Below, piece after piece: positions 1-11,089 of a stretch of DNA of 64,000 nucleotides. The position numbers and the translations under genes are program-made. The notes beneath the pieces were generated by a model. It was not told the DNA's origin. It made no database searches and saw only the letters and a program-made list of their open reading frames with translations. Each line of letters starts with the position of its first letter. Positions within the stretch are counted from its first letter, which is position 1. Source of the stretch: Gossypium raimondii (taxonomy: Eukaryota; Streptophyta; Magnoliopsida; Malvales; Malvaceae); the NCBI RefSeq assembly GCF_025698545.1, contig NC_068575.1, positions 26,142,810 to 26,206,809 of the forward strand, in the 5' to 3' direction.

Positions 1-228
1 GGCGTTTTTGTGGAAGCGCCGCTAATGCTCTGGCCTTTAGCGGCGTTTTTGTGGAAGCACCGCTAATGCTTTGGTCTATAGCGGCGTTTTTGGTAAAGCG
101 CCGCTAATGCTCTGGTCTATAGCGGCGTTTTTTGTGAAGCGCCGCTAATGCTCTGGTCTATAGCGGCGTTTTTGATGAAGCGCCGCTAATGGTCTGATCT
201 TTGCGGCGTTTTTCGAAAAGCGCCGCAA
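1..228. repeat. Left subterminal hairpin array of CACTA-1
   Basis: Five to six units of roughly 43 bp, each an imperfect palindrome: TAGCGGCGTTTTT, a few bases, then AAGCGCCGCTAA, separated by a spacer such as TGCTCTGGTCTA. Each unit can fold as a GC-rich hairpin in otherwise AT-rich DNA. Subterminal repeats of this kind are the known binding sites of the TNPA-type protein in CACTA elements (established for En/Spm; assumed here). The array is cut by the window start. Confidence 0.85.
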
Positions 229-504
229 AATGTATTTTATCTTAATTGGTATATTTGTATTAGTTAAATAAAATTTAATTTATTTGTAATTGAATATTTA
301 AAATCTTTAAAAAAAATAGTGACTCGTAGAAATTAATTTGAAATAAAATACATGGAAAAATAAAAATACTATTATTTAAAATATTTTTAAAGTTTTTTGG
401 GTACATAATTACTGATTGTGTTTTAATGTATATATTAAAAATTTCTTATATAATCGTAAAAGAGATAGTATTAATTTTAAAATATTAAATTAATTATCAC
501 TATA

Positions 505-775
505 GTTTAGGGTTTTTTGTTTAAGATATATGATTAATTTAAGATTTAAGGCTTGTTTAGGAGTTACTATTTTAAGGTTAAATTAGGGATCAATATGGAT
601 TTAGGGATTATGATTTAAGGGCTGGGATTTAAGGTTTAGGGGTTTAGGTGTTATATGTTAGGGGTTAATAGTTAGAGATTTAGGTTTTAGGGGTTTAAGG
701 GTTGGGGTTTAAGGTTTAAGGGGTTGTGATTTAGGGTTTAAAGGATAAGGATTAGGAGTTTAGGGTTTAGATTAA
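505..775 (+). repeat. Degenerate telomere-like TTTAGGG tract in CACTA-1
   Basis: The stretch is built of variants of the plant telomere heptamer: TTTAGGG, TTTAAGG, GTTAGGG, TTTAGGA. It is G-rich on the plus strand and occurs at the same place in the backbone of CACTA-2 (51245-51765), with the same flanks (a run reading TATAATCGTAAAAGAG lies just upstream in both). It is therefore an old component of the transposon family rather than a recent telomere insertion. Confidence 0.7.
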
Positions 776-1550
776 TTAATGTTTTTTAATTTATATTTTA
801 AATAATTTCTTATATAATTGTAAAAGAGATAATATTAATTTTATTATATTAACATTATGATTATAGTTTAAATTATTTAAGAGATAATAGATAAACTTTA
901 TATATATTAAATGATTTAGGATTTAAGGTTTACTTGAGATTTATTAAATGATGAAATTTTATACAATCAATTAATGCTTTTATATTTAAAAATATTTAAT
1001 CTAAACCATTTGATATATTTAAATATTAGATTATAAAAAAACATTGATAAATAAATTAAAAAAGTAACAAATTAATATGGATAAGTAACTATCTATTTTG
1101 GATAGGACCAAATTATAACAAATAAAAATGAAATACAAAAACTAAAAATTATAATTTTTATCTAATTCTTTTAAATATTACTTAACATTGTCAAAAAATT
1201 ATTTATTTAAAATTTATATGAAAGATATAATAATTTAATATAAAAATTATAAAAAAATAGACCGTTAGCGGCGTTTATGGAAAAGCGCCGCAAAAGAAGA
1301 ACAATAGTGGCGTTTTTCTTCCAAACGCCACTAATATTTTACAAAACAACGTCGTTTTGTGTTTATATATTTTTTTTTGGATCCCAAAATTTCAAATGAT
1401 ATATTCTTTTTTTTCCCCTCCTTTTTCCCAAAATCGGTTCCCCCCATCCCCAGAAATCTCTTTTTTCCCCATTTTATTTTTCCCAAACCATTTCTCCCCT
1501 ACCCCGATTCCCTTTATTTTTCCCCCCAAATTCCCCAAATTGGCAGCCCT
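776..1550. other. AT-rich CACTA-1 backbone, no gene
   Basis: This is low-complexity AT-rich sequence shared in outline with 51770-52330 of CACTA-2, followed by two more hairpin units (about 1262-1340, TTAGCGGCG...CGCCGCAAAA and TAGTGGCGTTT...AACGCCACTAA). Frames at 1357-1686 cover a T/C-rich leader and have no protein-like composition. Confidence 0.6.
1343..1372 (+). promoter_or_regulatory. Possible core promoter next to the captured PIG-N exon
   Basis: AAAACAACGTCGTTTTG is followed at once by GTTTATATATTTTT, a TATA-like string about 470 bp upstream of the PIG-N coding homology. The pyrimidine-rich stretch after it (1400-1640) and the AACCCTAAATT near 1625 look like a plant 5' leader. Whether this belongs to the transposon or was captured with the exon cannot be told. 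Evidence is composition only. Confidence 0.3.
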
Positions 1551-1980
1551 CTGCATCTCCTCAAAGGGTACAGATTCTTCTTCTCTTATAGTTAAAAAGC
1601 TATCATTTTTCAACCAAATCCAAACCCTAAATTGCGTCTCTCCCAATTTTTTATTCACTTTGAGGTTTTCTTGCAAGAGTTTATAGAGAGGTGAGACCAA
1701 GTAATTTTGGGTTACAACAGAGAAACTAAAGTAACGAAAAAGGTGGATATAGGTGGGATCTTGGGTAACCGAGATTCGAAGCTAGGCAAATCAAGCATAC
1801 CCAGGAGATGACAATGGGTTAAAAGAAGAGAAACATGGGTGGTTATACTTGGTGTCATCCTCCATGCCGTTTACATGTTAAGCATTTTCGACATCTACTT
1901 CAAGACCCCCATTGTTCATGGCATGGATCTTGTCTCCCATCGCTTCTCTCCTCTTGCTAAACGTCTTGTTCTTCTTGTTG
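1550..1980 (+). pseudogene. PIGN: Captured first exon of GPI ethanolamine phosphate transferase 1 (PIG-N/Mcd4), with 5' leader
   Basis: From 1836 the frame reads WVVILGVILHAVYMLS and continues IFDIYFKTPIVHGMD, then AKRLVLLV. This is the signal-anchor segment and the start of the luminal phosphatase-like domain of PIG-N, the ER enzyme that adds ethanolamine phosphate to the first mannose of GPI anchors. In the family LLVADGLR follows; here the sequence stops at CTTGTTG|GTAAAC, so the copy ends at a conserved exon border with an intact GT donor at 1981. Upstream sequence looks like 5' leader. No in-frame ATG is kept: a stop at 1809-1811 precedes the homology, and the nearby ATGs are out of frame. 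It is a fragment of the full protein (about 50 residues of roughly 900) and cannot be a working enzyme. Family recognised from the motif string; no search was run. Confidence 0.72.
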
Positions 1981-3260
1981 GTAAACCCACCTTTCTTCTC
2001 TTTTTAGGGTTCAACCCCCCTTGATTTTGTTGAATAGGATTGATAGTGAAAAATGGCTTGTTGAGTTTGATGCAAATCTGGCAATTTAGCTAAATAAAAA
2101 CAAAGAACCTTTTGGGTATGTTACTTATTTACTTAGTTTTTTATATAATTGTTTCCTTTTCGAGTTTAGTTTTGATTGTTGTATGCTGGAGCTGGATCTA
2201 ATATGGAAATTACTTCCTCTGGTTGTTTCTGGATTTTGCTTTCCCCAGATTTTGGCAACATTAAAAAGAAAATGATAAACTTGTTGCATGAAGAAACAAA
2301 AATCCAAGGCTTTAAAATGAGAGTTAAAAAGGAAATTATTGAAACAAATCTAAATGAAAAACAAAGTAAAACCCAGAAGAGGATCTAAAAGCTGAGGATT
2401 TCTATTTATTAAAAGACAAAACAGAAACGCAGAAAATCAACTGCCAACCAATAAAATAAAAGCCTTTAAAAAATCGAAGAAAAAACAAGAATGGAAGAAA
2501 TTCAAAAAAAAAATAAAAAAATAAAAATCTTTGCTTGGATTTAGAGATAATGGAGATCGAAAGCGTATGAATTTGCAGGAAAACGAAGCTTGATGAAGTT
2601 GGATTGAGAAACAAATAAGAAAACCAACGGATTTATCAACTCTCCATAGCCCGCACACCAGCAAGAAGCTTGAGAGAAAATTAGAAATGTGTATATTAGT
2701 TATTCAGTTTATTTTTTGCCTTAAAATATATATTAAAATTTCAATTTTAATATTTTGAGAAATAATTAAGATTTTAAATCAAAATAATTTGAATTATGCT
2801 ATTTAGCTCGTGTTTTGTTTTTTTATAAATAAATATTAATTTATCATTTGAGTCTACAAATATTTTGATTATTGTTGTTTATATAATAATTAATTTTATT
2901 GAAACTGTATAAAAATTCTAAAAAAAAAAGTAGTAGTGTTGGATAGATTTTACAAATTCAAGATCTAATCTAAATTACTATTTTAATTACTGTTGTTCTA
3001 AAAAAAAAGTAGTAGTGTTTACAATTTTAAACTGTATTTTAAATTCACCTAAAATTTGTTGAATTTGTTTTTGATTCCCATATTGGTTTCATATACTTAT
3101 GTCCTTAATATTGCAGTTGCTGACCTCGTATTGAGAAAAATATTTTATATAATCTCTCTTCAAATTAGCATTTATGCGTTGTGTGCTCAAAAGGCATGGA
3201 TCTTTTATCTTATCTGGCTGTTACTTAGTGAGATAAACTACGTATGCTTCTACTCTTCAG
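1981..3260. other. Captured intron-like and AT-rich filler in CACTA-1
   Basis: The first part continues from the PIG-N donor and may be captured intron. The rest (2400-2690 A-rich, 2700-3060 AT-rich with two AAAAAAAGTAGTAGTGTT copies near 2922 and 3001) shows no recognisable coding sequence. Open frames on both strands here are short and of biased composition. Confidence 0.5.
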
Positions 3261-3860
3261 CTTCTAGTATGTCTCCGCATGTTAATGCGTAAATGTGTTT
3301 GTGAGAACATCAGCAAAGATGATATTCAAAAGCTGTTTCCTAGTGAGGTTCTTCCTGAATTAGTAAGACTGTTGACACTTTTGCTGCAAAAGTTTCAAAG
3401 AGAATGTCGTGCAGATGTACACATGGATAAGGTCAGGAATTTTATTTTGCTCTATCTTAGGAATATTTATCCCAATTTTAGTTGGATCATGGATGGTATA
3501 GGTAACAATTTTACTTCTTAAATTAATTAAAATCAGGTTTCTTTGCCACGCTTAAAGACAATGGCTTGGAATTTGCCATGGATGCCTTTATGTTACAGAT
3601 TGGAGATTTTCACATGTATGGAATTGGGTAATTGAGAAAAATATTTAAAATGTTAACATAATATGTACTTTTCTTTGATTGCATGATTTTCTTTATTTTC
3701 CCAAAGTAGTGATGTGATATTTTTTTTACTTGCACTTTCTGCAGCTCCAAAATGATATGCAGTGTCTACAAGAGTCGGATTTGTCATTCCAATTAGCCAA
3801 AGAAACACTGGATACAATGCTGAAGTCTGTGTACAGTATAAGAGATCAGTTGTCGAATAT
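3261..3860 (+). pseudogene. Captured exons resembling a plant COMM-domain protein
   Basis: Three exon-like blocks with splice borders are visible. 3261-3431, preceded by CTCTTCAG and followed by GTCAGG, encodes ISKDDIQKLFPSEVLPEL and QKFQRE. 3537-3630, after an AAAATCAG acceptor, begins VSLPRLKTMAWNLPW, like the W-containing start of a COMM domain. 3745-3860, after CTGCAG, encodes LSFQLAKETLDTMLKS and IRDQLSNM, like the C-terminal COMM helix (KETLDTMLxxLxxIRDQL in COMMD proteins). COMM proteins form the Commander complex in endosomal recycling; plant homologues exist. The second block soon runs into a stop, so the copy is broken. The assignment rests on motif memory and could be wrong at the subfamily level. 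Confidence 0.5.
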
Positions 3861-4271
3861 GGTTGGTGCCATGGCTGAGTTTGCCTTTTCACTTCCAATC
3901 CATATTTTAGTAGAAGCAAACATATTTCAGTTTCAAAATATAACTATGTTTTCTTTTTTTCCTTCTTTCAGGGTGAGACATAAAATGGACTTTTCTGCCT
4001 GGAAATCAATGCAATGTAATTTACCGTTTGTACACATAAAATGGTGCAGGCAAACTACTTCCCTCAAAATCAACTGCTTTTTTAAAAAAAAAAAAAAACC
4101 TGCGTATGTGAAGAAAGCAGCGGATCATGTTGCGTTGACTTTTCATTTTCCCCTAAACTTTAAACTCTCCGTCAAACAACCGGTAAATTCAATCTTACTT
4201 TTAAAAGAACTTGATTTCATAGGTAGTAATCTCCAATCACACTCTTAAATAAAAGTTTCATTCACTTCTTG

Positions 4272-5246
4272 GTAGGTTAACTCCTGGAATCTTGCGGTTG
4301 CTCAAGCTTGAAAAGTCACTTGGCAAAGAAGCCATGAATAAATTTAGCAACCTCGGTAAGTATGTTTCGACTAAGTTGATTCAGTTAAAAAGCTTAACAT
4401 CTTACTGGACCTGAGTTGGAAGTTCGTTCTACCAACTTGTAGGAATCGAGGGTTTCAAAAAGATTTTCTCATCTGATAAGCTCAGTCAAGGCAGCAAGCT
4501 TCAAAGTATCACAACATTGGCTTTGCTTGCGGAGGCAGTTTCAGATTCACAAGCCAAGTGTGCCGCTCTCATCACTGAATCATCTAATTCAGAGTCTTCC
4601 CAGGTGAACCTTACTACCATTAAAGAACTTAAACAGAAACTAGATAACATGCATAGTTTACTGCTGCAATTGCGGGTTCAAATTTGAATTTCTTTATCAA
4701 AAAAATATTTGCTTTTGATCATATAGTTTTTACTCATTCTTTATGTATATAGTAAACATACTATAACACATGTCTGAGTATATGAGGTTTATTAAGCATT
4801 GATGAAAGAAATTTAGTTGGTGTAATCCGAAATTTTGTTCATGTTTTTTACTTAGTTATAAATAAGGTAACAACTAGTTCAATCGGTTCAATCATCGGAT
4901 TTTAATTATTTTGAGAATTTTTAAAAAAATTGTGTAAGGCCATTGTTTGCCCCTAAGCATATATTCTGAATATATTCACAGACATTCATATATCCAAATG
5001 AAAATATTAATCTTTATAATAAAAAAATTTAAAAAATAATTAATCAACTTTATCTTCCAAAGTGTTTCTATTCGTCCTATGAATTGTGTTTCTACTTTAT
5101 TGAACCCTGTTTCAGTCTATTTCTTTGTATCCTTTTGCAGGCTGGTGCTTCTTTGGAATCTCTTGCTAAGGGTACTAAGAACTCAATGGGCTTGTCAACA
5201 ATTGCACTGAATTGCACAGAAGGTGGTCACAATAAAAACCCTAGAT
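4272..5246 (+). pseudogene. Further captured exons, protein not recognised
   Basis: Three blocks have good splice borders. 4275-4355 (after TTGGTAG, before GTAAGT) can read ILRLLKLEKSLGKEAM. 4442-4601 (after CTTGTAG, before GTGAAC) reads GIEGFKKIFSSDKLS, then LQSITTLALLAEAVSDSQ and ends SSNSESSQ. 5141-5246 (after TTTTGCAG) reads AGASLESLAKGTKNSMG and runs to a stop after HNKNPR. The middle blocks join in one frame across introns, which argues for a real source gene. They may continue the COMM-like gene or come from another; I cannot name it. No start codon or promoter is linked to them. Confidence 0.45.
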
Positions 5247-5390
5247 AGTTGGCTATGAATTTTCTTGCTTTTTTTTTTAAGCGTCCAAAAGTATAGTTTT
5301 TTTTTATCATTTATTTTAGGTGAACGGTTGTAGTAGAAGATCTCATGGGAATTTAGTTTAATTGATGAATGCTACTGTGGTATAACAGCA

Positions 5391-5686
5391 AAAATTGTGA
5401 GAGTGGAGGTGGGGGAAAGAAGATGAAAGCAAAAAGGGAACTTGGTGATAGTGTAGACGGGGAACGAGACTTAAAATGGCAGAGGGTTGTCGATTCACCA
5501 TCTTCACCTCTTGAAGAGTCACTTGTGCCTTATAATGACGATGAAGATGATGAAAGGAGAGCATTAAATCACATAGGCAGCAGAGAAGAAGATGGTCATA
5601 GAGTTGAAAGTGAAGAAGAAGATGAAGATGATCCATATGGGCTAGGATCAACTCCAGGGAGGTCAAATCGCCGTTTTAGTATATAA
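5391..5686 (+). pseudogene. Acidic open frame in CACTA-1 cargo, possibly a captured last exon
   Basis: About 98 codons are open and end in TAA at 5684-5686. The product is strongly charged: a Lys-rich start (GGGGKKMKAKREL), a central PSSPLEES, then acidic runs (NDDEDDERR, ESEEEDEDDP) and a Ser/Arg end (GRSNRRFSI). Composition is unlike the surrounding AT-rich backbone and suggests a captured nuclear-protein C terminus. The start is uncertain: the first ATG in frame is the open-frame start at 5369 and another lies at KKM (5423). No homologue recognised. Confidence 0.45.
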
Positions 5687-5942
5687 ATTTTCAAGTTTAT
5701 TACTGTACATTTTGAACTTGTGCCTTTTTTTTTTGCAATCAATTAGTTGAACTATTTGAATTTGTAATTTTGCTATTTAAATATTAACATGATTTTTCAA
5801 TATTTTAACTAAAAAAATTAATTTATTAGATGATTAAATACTATCTTTTTTACTAAAAGTATATATTTAATACTAATTAATTTTTTATATTAATAATGTT
5901 TGATTTTAATATTTAATATTTTTAAATGTTCTTTAAAAAATT

Positions 5943-6470
5943 TAGTGGCGTTTTTCCATGAACGCTGCCAAAGAATGGTATTTTTAGCGGCGTTTGTAAT
6001 TAAAGCGTCGCTAAAGGTCTTATCTATAGCGGCATTTGTGAGAAAAGCGCCGCTAAAGGTCTTGGTCTATAGCTGCGTTTGTGAAAAAAGCGTCGCTAAA
6101 GGTCTTGATCTATAGCGGCGTTTGTTAGAAAAGCGCCGCTAAAGATCATGGTTTTTAGCGGCGTTTTTTGGAAAAGCGCCGCTATAGGTCTTGATCTATA
6201 GTGGCGTTTGTGTAAAAGCGCCGCTAAAGGTCTTGATCTATAGCGGCGTTTGTAGGAAAAGCGCCACTATAGGTCTTGATCTATAGTGGCGTTTGTGGAA
6301 AAGCGCCGCTAAAGGTAATAGTCTATAGCGGCATTTATTTTTAAAAACGCCGCTAAAGTTAGCGACGTTATTGTCATTAGACGCGTTTTTTATGAAGCTT
6401 CTCAAAGCGCATAAAGACTTTTTTTGGCGCTAAGAAAGCCGCTAAAGGCCTAAAAAAACGCCGCTAAAAG
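5943..6470. repeat. Right subterminal hairpin array of CACTA-1
   Basis: About eleven palindromic units of 43-45 bp: ATAGCGGCGTTTGTG, short loop, AAAGCGCCGCTAAAGG, then TCTTGATCT. Some units have decayed arms (AGTGGCG, GCGTCGC). The spacer TCTTGATCTATAG differs from the left-hand array (TGCTCTGGTCTA), so the two ends can be told apart. The same pair of spacer types recurs in CACTA-2. Confidence 0.88.
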
Positions 6471-6487
6471 CCTGTTCTGGTGTAGTG
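6464..6487. repeat. Right terminal inverted repeat of CACTA-1
   Basis: CGCTAAAAGCCTGTTCTGGTGTAGTG-type end; the complement begins CACTACACCAGAACAGG. It differs from the CACTA-2 right end (CCTGTTTTGGTGTAGTG) by one base over the last 17. Confidence 0.88.
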
Positions 6488-6490
6488 AAG

Positions 6491-7030
6491 GTAGCTGAGG
6501 GTTAAATTAGAAATGATATTAAACGGTACATTAGCCTTGCATAAATTGCAAGATTATTGTAATTAAATTGTTTCAATGTAGGAATATATTGTTACCTCAC
6601 TTAATCTTTTAAGTTCTTATAAAGATTGATTAATTGTTTGAATTGGCATTGAAAAATGTTCAAGAGATTAGTTAATTTAATAAGTATGTGTGAGAAGTAG
6701 TGAGCAAATTACCAAGTTGCCGTGAATTTATTCGTAACAACATGAACATGAGTTTAGTAATTCTAAGTTAAGAAATGTAATTAATCTAACACAAGTATGT
6801 CATCTTTTGAAATCATGCATTGCAACTTTTATTTTTATTTTATTTTATTTAGTTAAATTTTAGTTTTTAACCACTCAAAATCAAAACATTTTTTATCACC
6901 GAAGTGTGTTTAATTGCATTTCATAAATAATTTTCTTACACAGTCTCTGTGGGTATGATAACTCGACATTTACTTGTCACTTTACTACTTGTTGCGATTG
7001 TATACACTTGCACATTTCCATCATTCCACA
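6491..7030. mobile_element. Relic of an LTR related to solo LTR S
   Basis: The last part contains CTCTGTGGGTATGATAACTC, then TTGTATACACTTGCACATTTCC. The solo LTR at 42126-43962 ends in the matching order CCCTGTGGAGACGATAACTC ... GTGTACACTTGCACAAACCC. Shorter matches upstream (AAATTGTTTCAA, TGTTACCTCAC) are also in the same order. This is a diverged right-hand piece of that LTR family, cut on the left by CACTA-1 and on the right by element A. Confidence 0.5.
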
Positions 7031-7840
7031 TACTGCCACATGTGATTTGATTGGATGGATGGACTATTGTAGTCCAATGTGGTGTGATTGGTGGGACGAA
7101 GATGGTGTGTAGCGGATGGGGGTAGGATATGATATATGTATGCTATAATTCGATGTGTTATGTTCAATATGACTTAGCATGTTATGCTACAATGTGATAA
7201 TACATGAAATGTACGAATTTTGATATATGAGTTATGCATTTAAGAAAAATATATGTGATTTCTTTTGGTCATGGGCTGAATCATGCATTGGGCTGTAGGC
7301 TCACATTTTGTATGTTCCATTTTAGGTAACCCTCCAATTTAGCATTGGACGGTGACACGGGAGCTCGGGTTTCACTATTTATTTTAAAAAAAATTTACGA
7401 ATTTGTTAATTGTTAAATTTGGACATTTTGGACATTGTTTTGGTTTCTTTTATTTTTGGACATTTTACGTTTTGCCTAAAATGCTAGAATTAAGCTAGTT
7501 AAAACGCCTAAGTTTTAATCAATAAAAGACACTGAAGTTAAAGTAGATAAGATGAAACTTAAATTTTCTTTGAAATCAATAAGAGTTAAGGTTTTTCCGC
7601 TGCAAAACAAATAAATGATTTTCATGGTTACGGGTTTTGGTACGATGATGTGATAAGTGAATTTGGCGATAATTATTGGAACACAACTAAGTGTTGAGTT
7701 TTTGAAGTGTTATAAGATTACTACTCATTTCAACGTCGTTAACTAGTTTTCTCAAATTAAACTTTTGTTACTTTGTTTTTTTAAGCATTGTAACCTACCT
7801 AATCTGACTATATTGTCTAGGCCAGATTTGGGGTGTTACA
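7031..7840 (+). repeat. Element A 5' LTR (left-truncated)
   Basis: It matches 11490-12258 in order, from CCACATGTG / GTGTGATTGGTGGGACG to CCAGATTTGGGGTGTTACA. The left border is ill-defined because the copy abuts the relic LTR without a clean TG start. Confidence 0.75.
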
Positions 7841-8199
7841 CGTAATGGTAACAGAGTCAGCTTGCAAAACTTGATTGTGTGTTTTTGGGTCCAAAATAAA
7901 TTTTGAAAAAATACATATATATTGTCGATTTGAATAAGTAATTATCATTGAAATTAGTTTTGAATTTTTTTATAACTGAAATTGAGACTCCTGCGCCAAT
8001 TCAAGTAAGTACTTTAAACTTTAGTTATGCTTCAGAGAAATTCTGTATGTGATACTTTAGAATATGACATGACTTTAGATACTGTATTATAAGAAAAAAT
8101 ACTGTTTATGTTCTGATAAGACCTTCGATAAAACTTTAAGACTAAAAGTTTAACACTTAAACTGATGACATAAAATACCTGGAAATTGTAGATAAGATA

Positions 8200-9160
8200 A
8201 TGAGTTCTTGTGCATCTCGTGGGCATGGTACCCATAGGTGCGGTGGTCGTCATCGGGGGTGCCCGAGCTGAATTTTGTTTTATGGGTAGTATGCCTCAAT
8301 TAGATACGAGTGAGACTGTAGGGACTCTGACTACTGAGACTGAGTCTGCAGCTCAGACTATTGGGGATGATGCACTATCCCAGCAGTGTTGAGGGTTTTA
8401 GAGAAGGTCGCTTGGACCCACATTGGATTTGGATCTAGGGGGCGAGGGTCGATTACTGAACGACTTCGGTCCAATGGAGCTAAATTATTTAGGGGTGTCA
8501 TTGGAGTCGCCCCGACTGTTCCTGGGTACGGGTTAGAGGCCACTGACAGAATAATGAATGACTTGGATTACACCAATGAGAAAAAATTGAAGGGTGCGAT
8601 ATCATTACTTCACAATGAGGCGTACTAGTGGTGGTTGACTATTGAGGAGAACACTCAACCTGAGCAGCTGACGTGTGATTACTTTCGGAATGTCTTTTAG
8701 GGAAAATATGTGGGTGCAAGTTATGTAGAAGCCCGTAAGCGGGAGTTTATAAGTTTGATGTAGGGAGACAGATTTGTGGCTGAGTTTTTGCGTTTGAGTT
8801 GGTATGCTAGTGGACTTGTTTTTCACGACTGTAAGAAGAGTGTACAATTTGAGGAGGGTTTGAGATATGATCTTAAGGTTTTGATAACTCCTTAGAGAGA
8901 GCGAGTTTTTGCTGCTTTAGTGGATAAGGCAAAGGTGGTTGAGGAGGTTAAGCGTACTGAGTGAAAAGGGAAGGACCGAGAGAAACCTCAAAATAAGAAT
9001 AAGAGGGATTTTAGTCTTTTTGGTCCTTCACGGCGGCCCGTGAAATGGGCTAGGTTCGATATACCTTCTCAAGCTGAGTCAGTTACTAGTGCTGGGCCAG
9101 TTGTCAGAGCTGAGCAAGTATCGTTATGTGGATTTTGTAATAGACGCCATCCAGACGAGT
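8200..9160 (+). pseudogene. gag: Element A gag remnant
   Basis: ATG at 8200 starts a Gly/Arg-rich N terminus (SSCASRGHG). The capsid-like core follows: RIMNDLDYTNEKKLKGA, LLHNEAY, then VQFEEGLRYDLKVL, which aligns with the gag of element C. In-frame stops sit where C keeps glutamine or where glutamine is expected: AY*WWL (C has AYQWWL), VF*GKY, LM*GDR, TP*RER. A damaged CCHC knuckle (CGFCNRRHPDEC) follows near 9125. The capsid domain packages element RNA in living copies; this one cannot be translated through. Confidence 0.75.
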
Positions 9161-10985
9161 GTTGAAGGAGGACTGGTGCTTGTTTTAGATATAGTGTCGT
9201 GGGACGCAAGATCAGTGAGTGTCCTCTTATGGTTGAGCCTGGACGGGTTCCGATTTAGGGTCAAATTCTACCTCAGTAGGTTGGTTAACCCTATTAGGGG
9301 TTGTGGTCAGCTGCGAGAGGGTAATGGTGGTGGTTGTGGTCAGAGAGTACCGGGTAGAGGTGTCGGTCAGGTTGAGCCTAGACAACCAACTTTGGTTTAT
9401 GCGGCAAGGCGTCATGAGTACAGAGATGCGACAGATGTGATTATCGATAGATTTATTATTCATTCATTACCTTATTTTGCTTTAATTGATTGTGTTTTTA
9501 CGCATTCCTATGTATCTAGTAATGTTGTGGGTAATTTGGGAATTGTGGTTAAGGATACTAGTAATGAACTTTCTGTGATTAGTCCTTTGGGTCAACCTGT
9601 ACAAGTTTGTAAGGTGTATAGGAGATGTCCGCTTGAGGTTCAGGGATATGTATTCCCTGCTGGCTTGATGGATTTGCCTTTTGGGGAATTCAATTTGATA
9701 TTGGGTATGGATTGGTTGGTGGAGCATCGGGTTGGATTGGATTGTGAGTCTAAAAGAGTAACCTTTAGGGTTGGTGATGATTTGGAGGTTGTAATGGTAG
9801 ATGAGCGACGAGATTATTTATCTAACGTAATCTTCATTCTAGTAGCTGAAAAGTTAATTCATAAGGGTTCTGATGCATACTTGGCTTATGTGTATGATAT
9901 GAGTAGTGTGGGTTCAACTGTGGCAGAGATTCGTACTGTTAAGAATGTTTTAGACATTTTTCCTGAAGAGTTGCCAGATTTGCCTCTAGATAGAGCGGTC
10001 AAGTTTGGGATTGAGCTACTATCGGGAACAACTCTTGTGTCCATCACTCCATACCGTATGGCACCAAAGGAGTTAAAGGAACTTAAGTTGCAGCTTTAGG
10101 AACTTCTGGATAGAGGATTGATTTGACCTAGTGTGTCTCCGTAGGGCACACCAGTGCTTTTTGTAAAGAAAAAATATGGGTTGATGAGGATGTGCGTGGA
10201 TTATCATCAGTTAAACAAATTGACTATAAAGAATAAGTATCCACTTCTTAGAATTGATGATTTATTCGATCAGTTCTGTGGGGCTTCATTGTTTTTAAAA
10301 GTTAATCTTCGATCTAGGTATCATCAGTTGAAGGTTAAAGAAGTCGATGTGCATAAGACTACCTTCAAGACTCGTTATGGACGTTATGAGTTTCTTGTTA
10401 TGCCCTTCGGATTAACTAATGCTCCAGCCGTGTTCATGGATCTCATGAATCAGGTTTTTAGCCTTACTTGGACCAGTTCATAGTTGTGTTTATTAACGAC
10501 ATTTTGGTCTATTCTAAGACTGATGATGAGCATGACAAGCATCTTCATACAGTTCTTCAGATTCTTCGGGAAAAAGAACTCTATGCTAAGTTGAGTAAGT
10601 GTGAATTCTGGCTGGGTGAGGTTATGTTCTTGGGACATGTGGTTTCTGTCGAAGTTATTCGAGTGGATCCTGGGAAGGTAGAGCCTATTCTGGATTAGAA
10701 GCAACCTCGAAATACTACCGCAAGTTTGTGGAGGAGTTTTCTTTGATGGCAACACCTTTGACTAAGTTTCTACGAAAGAATGCCCTATTTTTTTGGGTTG
10801 TTGATCAGTAATCGAGCGTTGAGAAGCTCAAGTCAGTCTTGACTCAGGCATCCGTTTTGATACAGCCTGAACCTAGGAAGGAGTTTGTAGCTTATAATGG
10901 TGTTTCCCACATTAGTTTGGGTTGTGTGTTGGTGCAAGATGGTAAAGTGGTTGCTTATGGGTGTGTGTTTTACTATCGTTTTCCA
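9161..10985 (+). pseudogene. pol: Element A pol remnant: protease, reverse transcriptase, part of RNase H
   Basis: 9380-10099 holds the aspartic protease (RRHEYRDATDVI, then FALIDCVFTHSYVSS where the family has D-x-G-S/A; the Gly is changed) and the start of RT (DVFPEELPDLP-like DIFPEELPDLPLDR). 10154-10698 holds [34 protein letters not shown] [10 protein letters not shown], and the catalytic box as FINDILVYS where the family has FIDDILVYS. An earlier catalytic aspartate is also changed ([12 protein letters not shown] for VDLRSGYHQL). Stops after LQL, RGLI and SVSP break the frame. RNase H fades out by 10985, and integrase is absent. Confidence 0.85.
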
Positions 10986-11089
10986 ATTTTCAAAAAAAAA
11001 AGGTAAAACCATGCAAACATGAAACACAAGAATCTCTTGCATTCTACGTAGTTGACCAGGCTAGGAGTGGTCCTAAAGATTATATTTTT

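Larger units (their letters stand above)
1..6487. mobile_element. CACTA-1: right-hand part of a gene-capturing CACTA transposon
   Basis: The right end reads CCTGTTCTGGTGTAGTG and stops at 6487; it is the complement of CACTACACCAGAACAGG, the hallmark CACTA terminus, and nearly matches the right end of the complete element at 50533-57856. The 3 bases after it (AAG) would be the target duplication, but the left end lies before base 1 so this cannot be confirmed. Order inside: left hairpin array (1-228), AT-rich backbone with a degenerate TTTAGGG tract (about 505-775), two more hairpin units (1262-1340), captured gene pieces (about 1550-5690), then the right hairpin array (5943-6470). I see no transposase (TNPA/TNPD) frame, so it is probably non-autonomous. 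Orientation is arbitrary. Confidence 0.88.

Noticed and set aside
1357..1700. Open frames on both strands before the PIG-N exon
   Set aside because: They cover a pyrimidine-rich leader; Pro/Phe-rich or Lys/Gly-rich text mirrors composition.
5900..6115. Open frame with repeated AAFVxKAPLKVL text
   Set aside because: It is a translation of the hairpin array; its repeat structure follows the DNA unit and has no protein basis.
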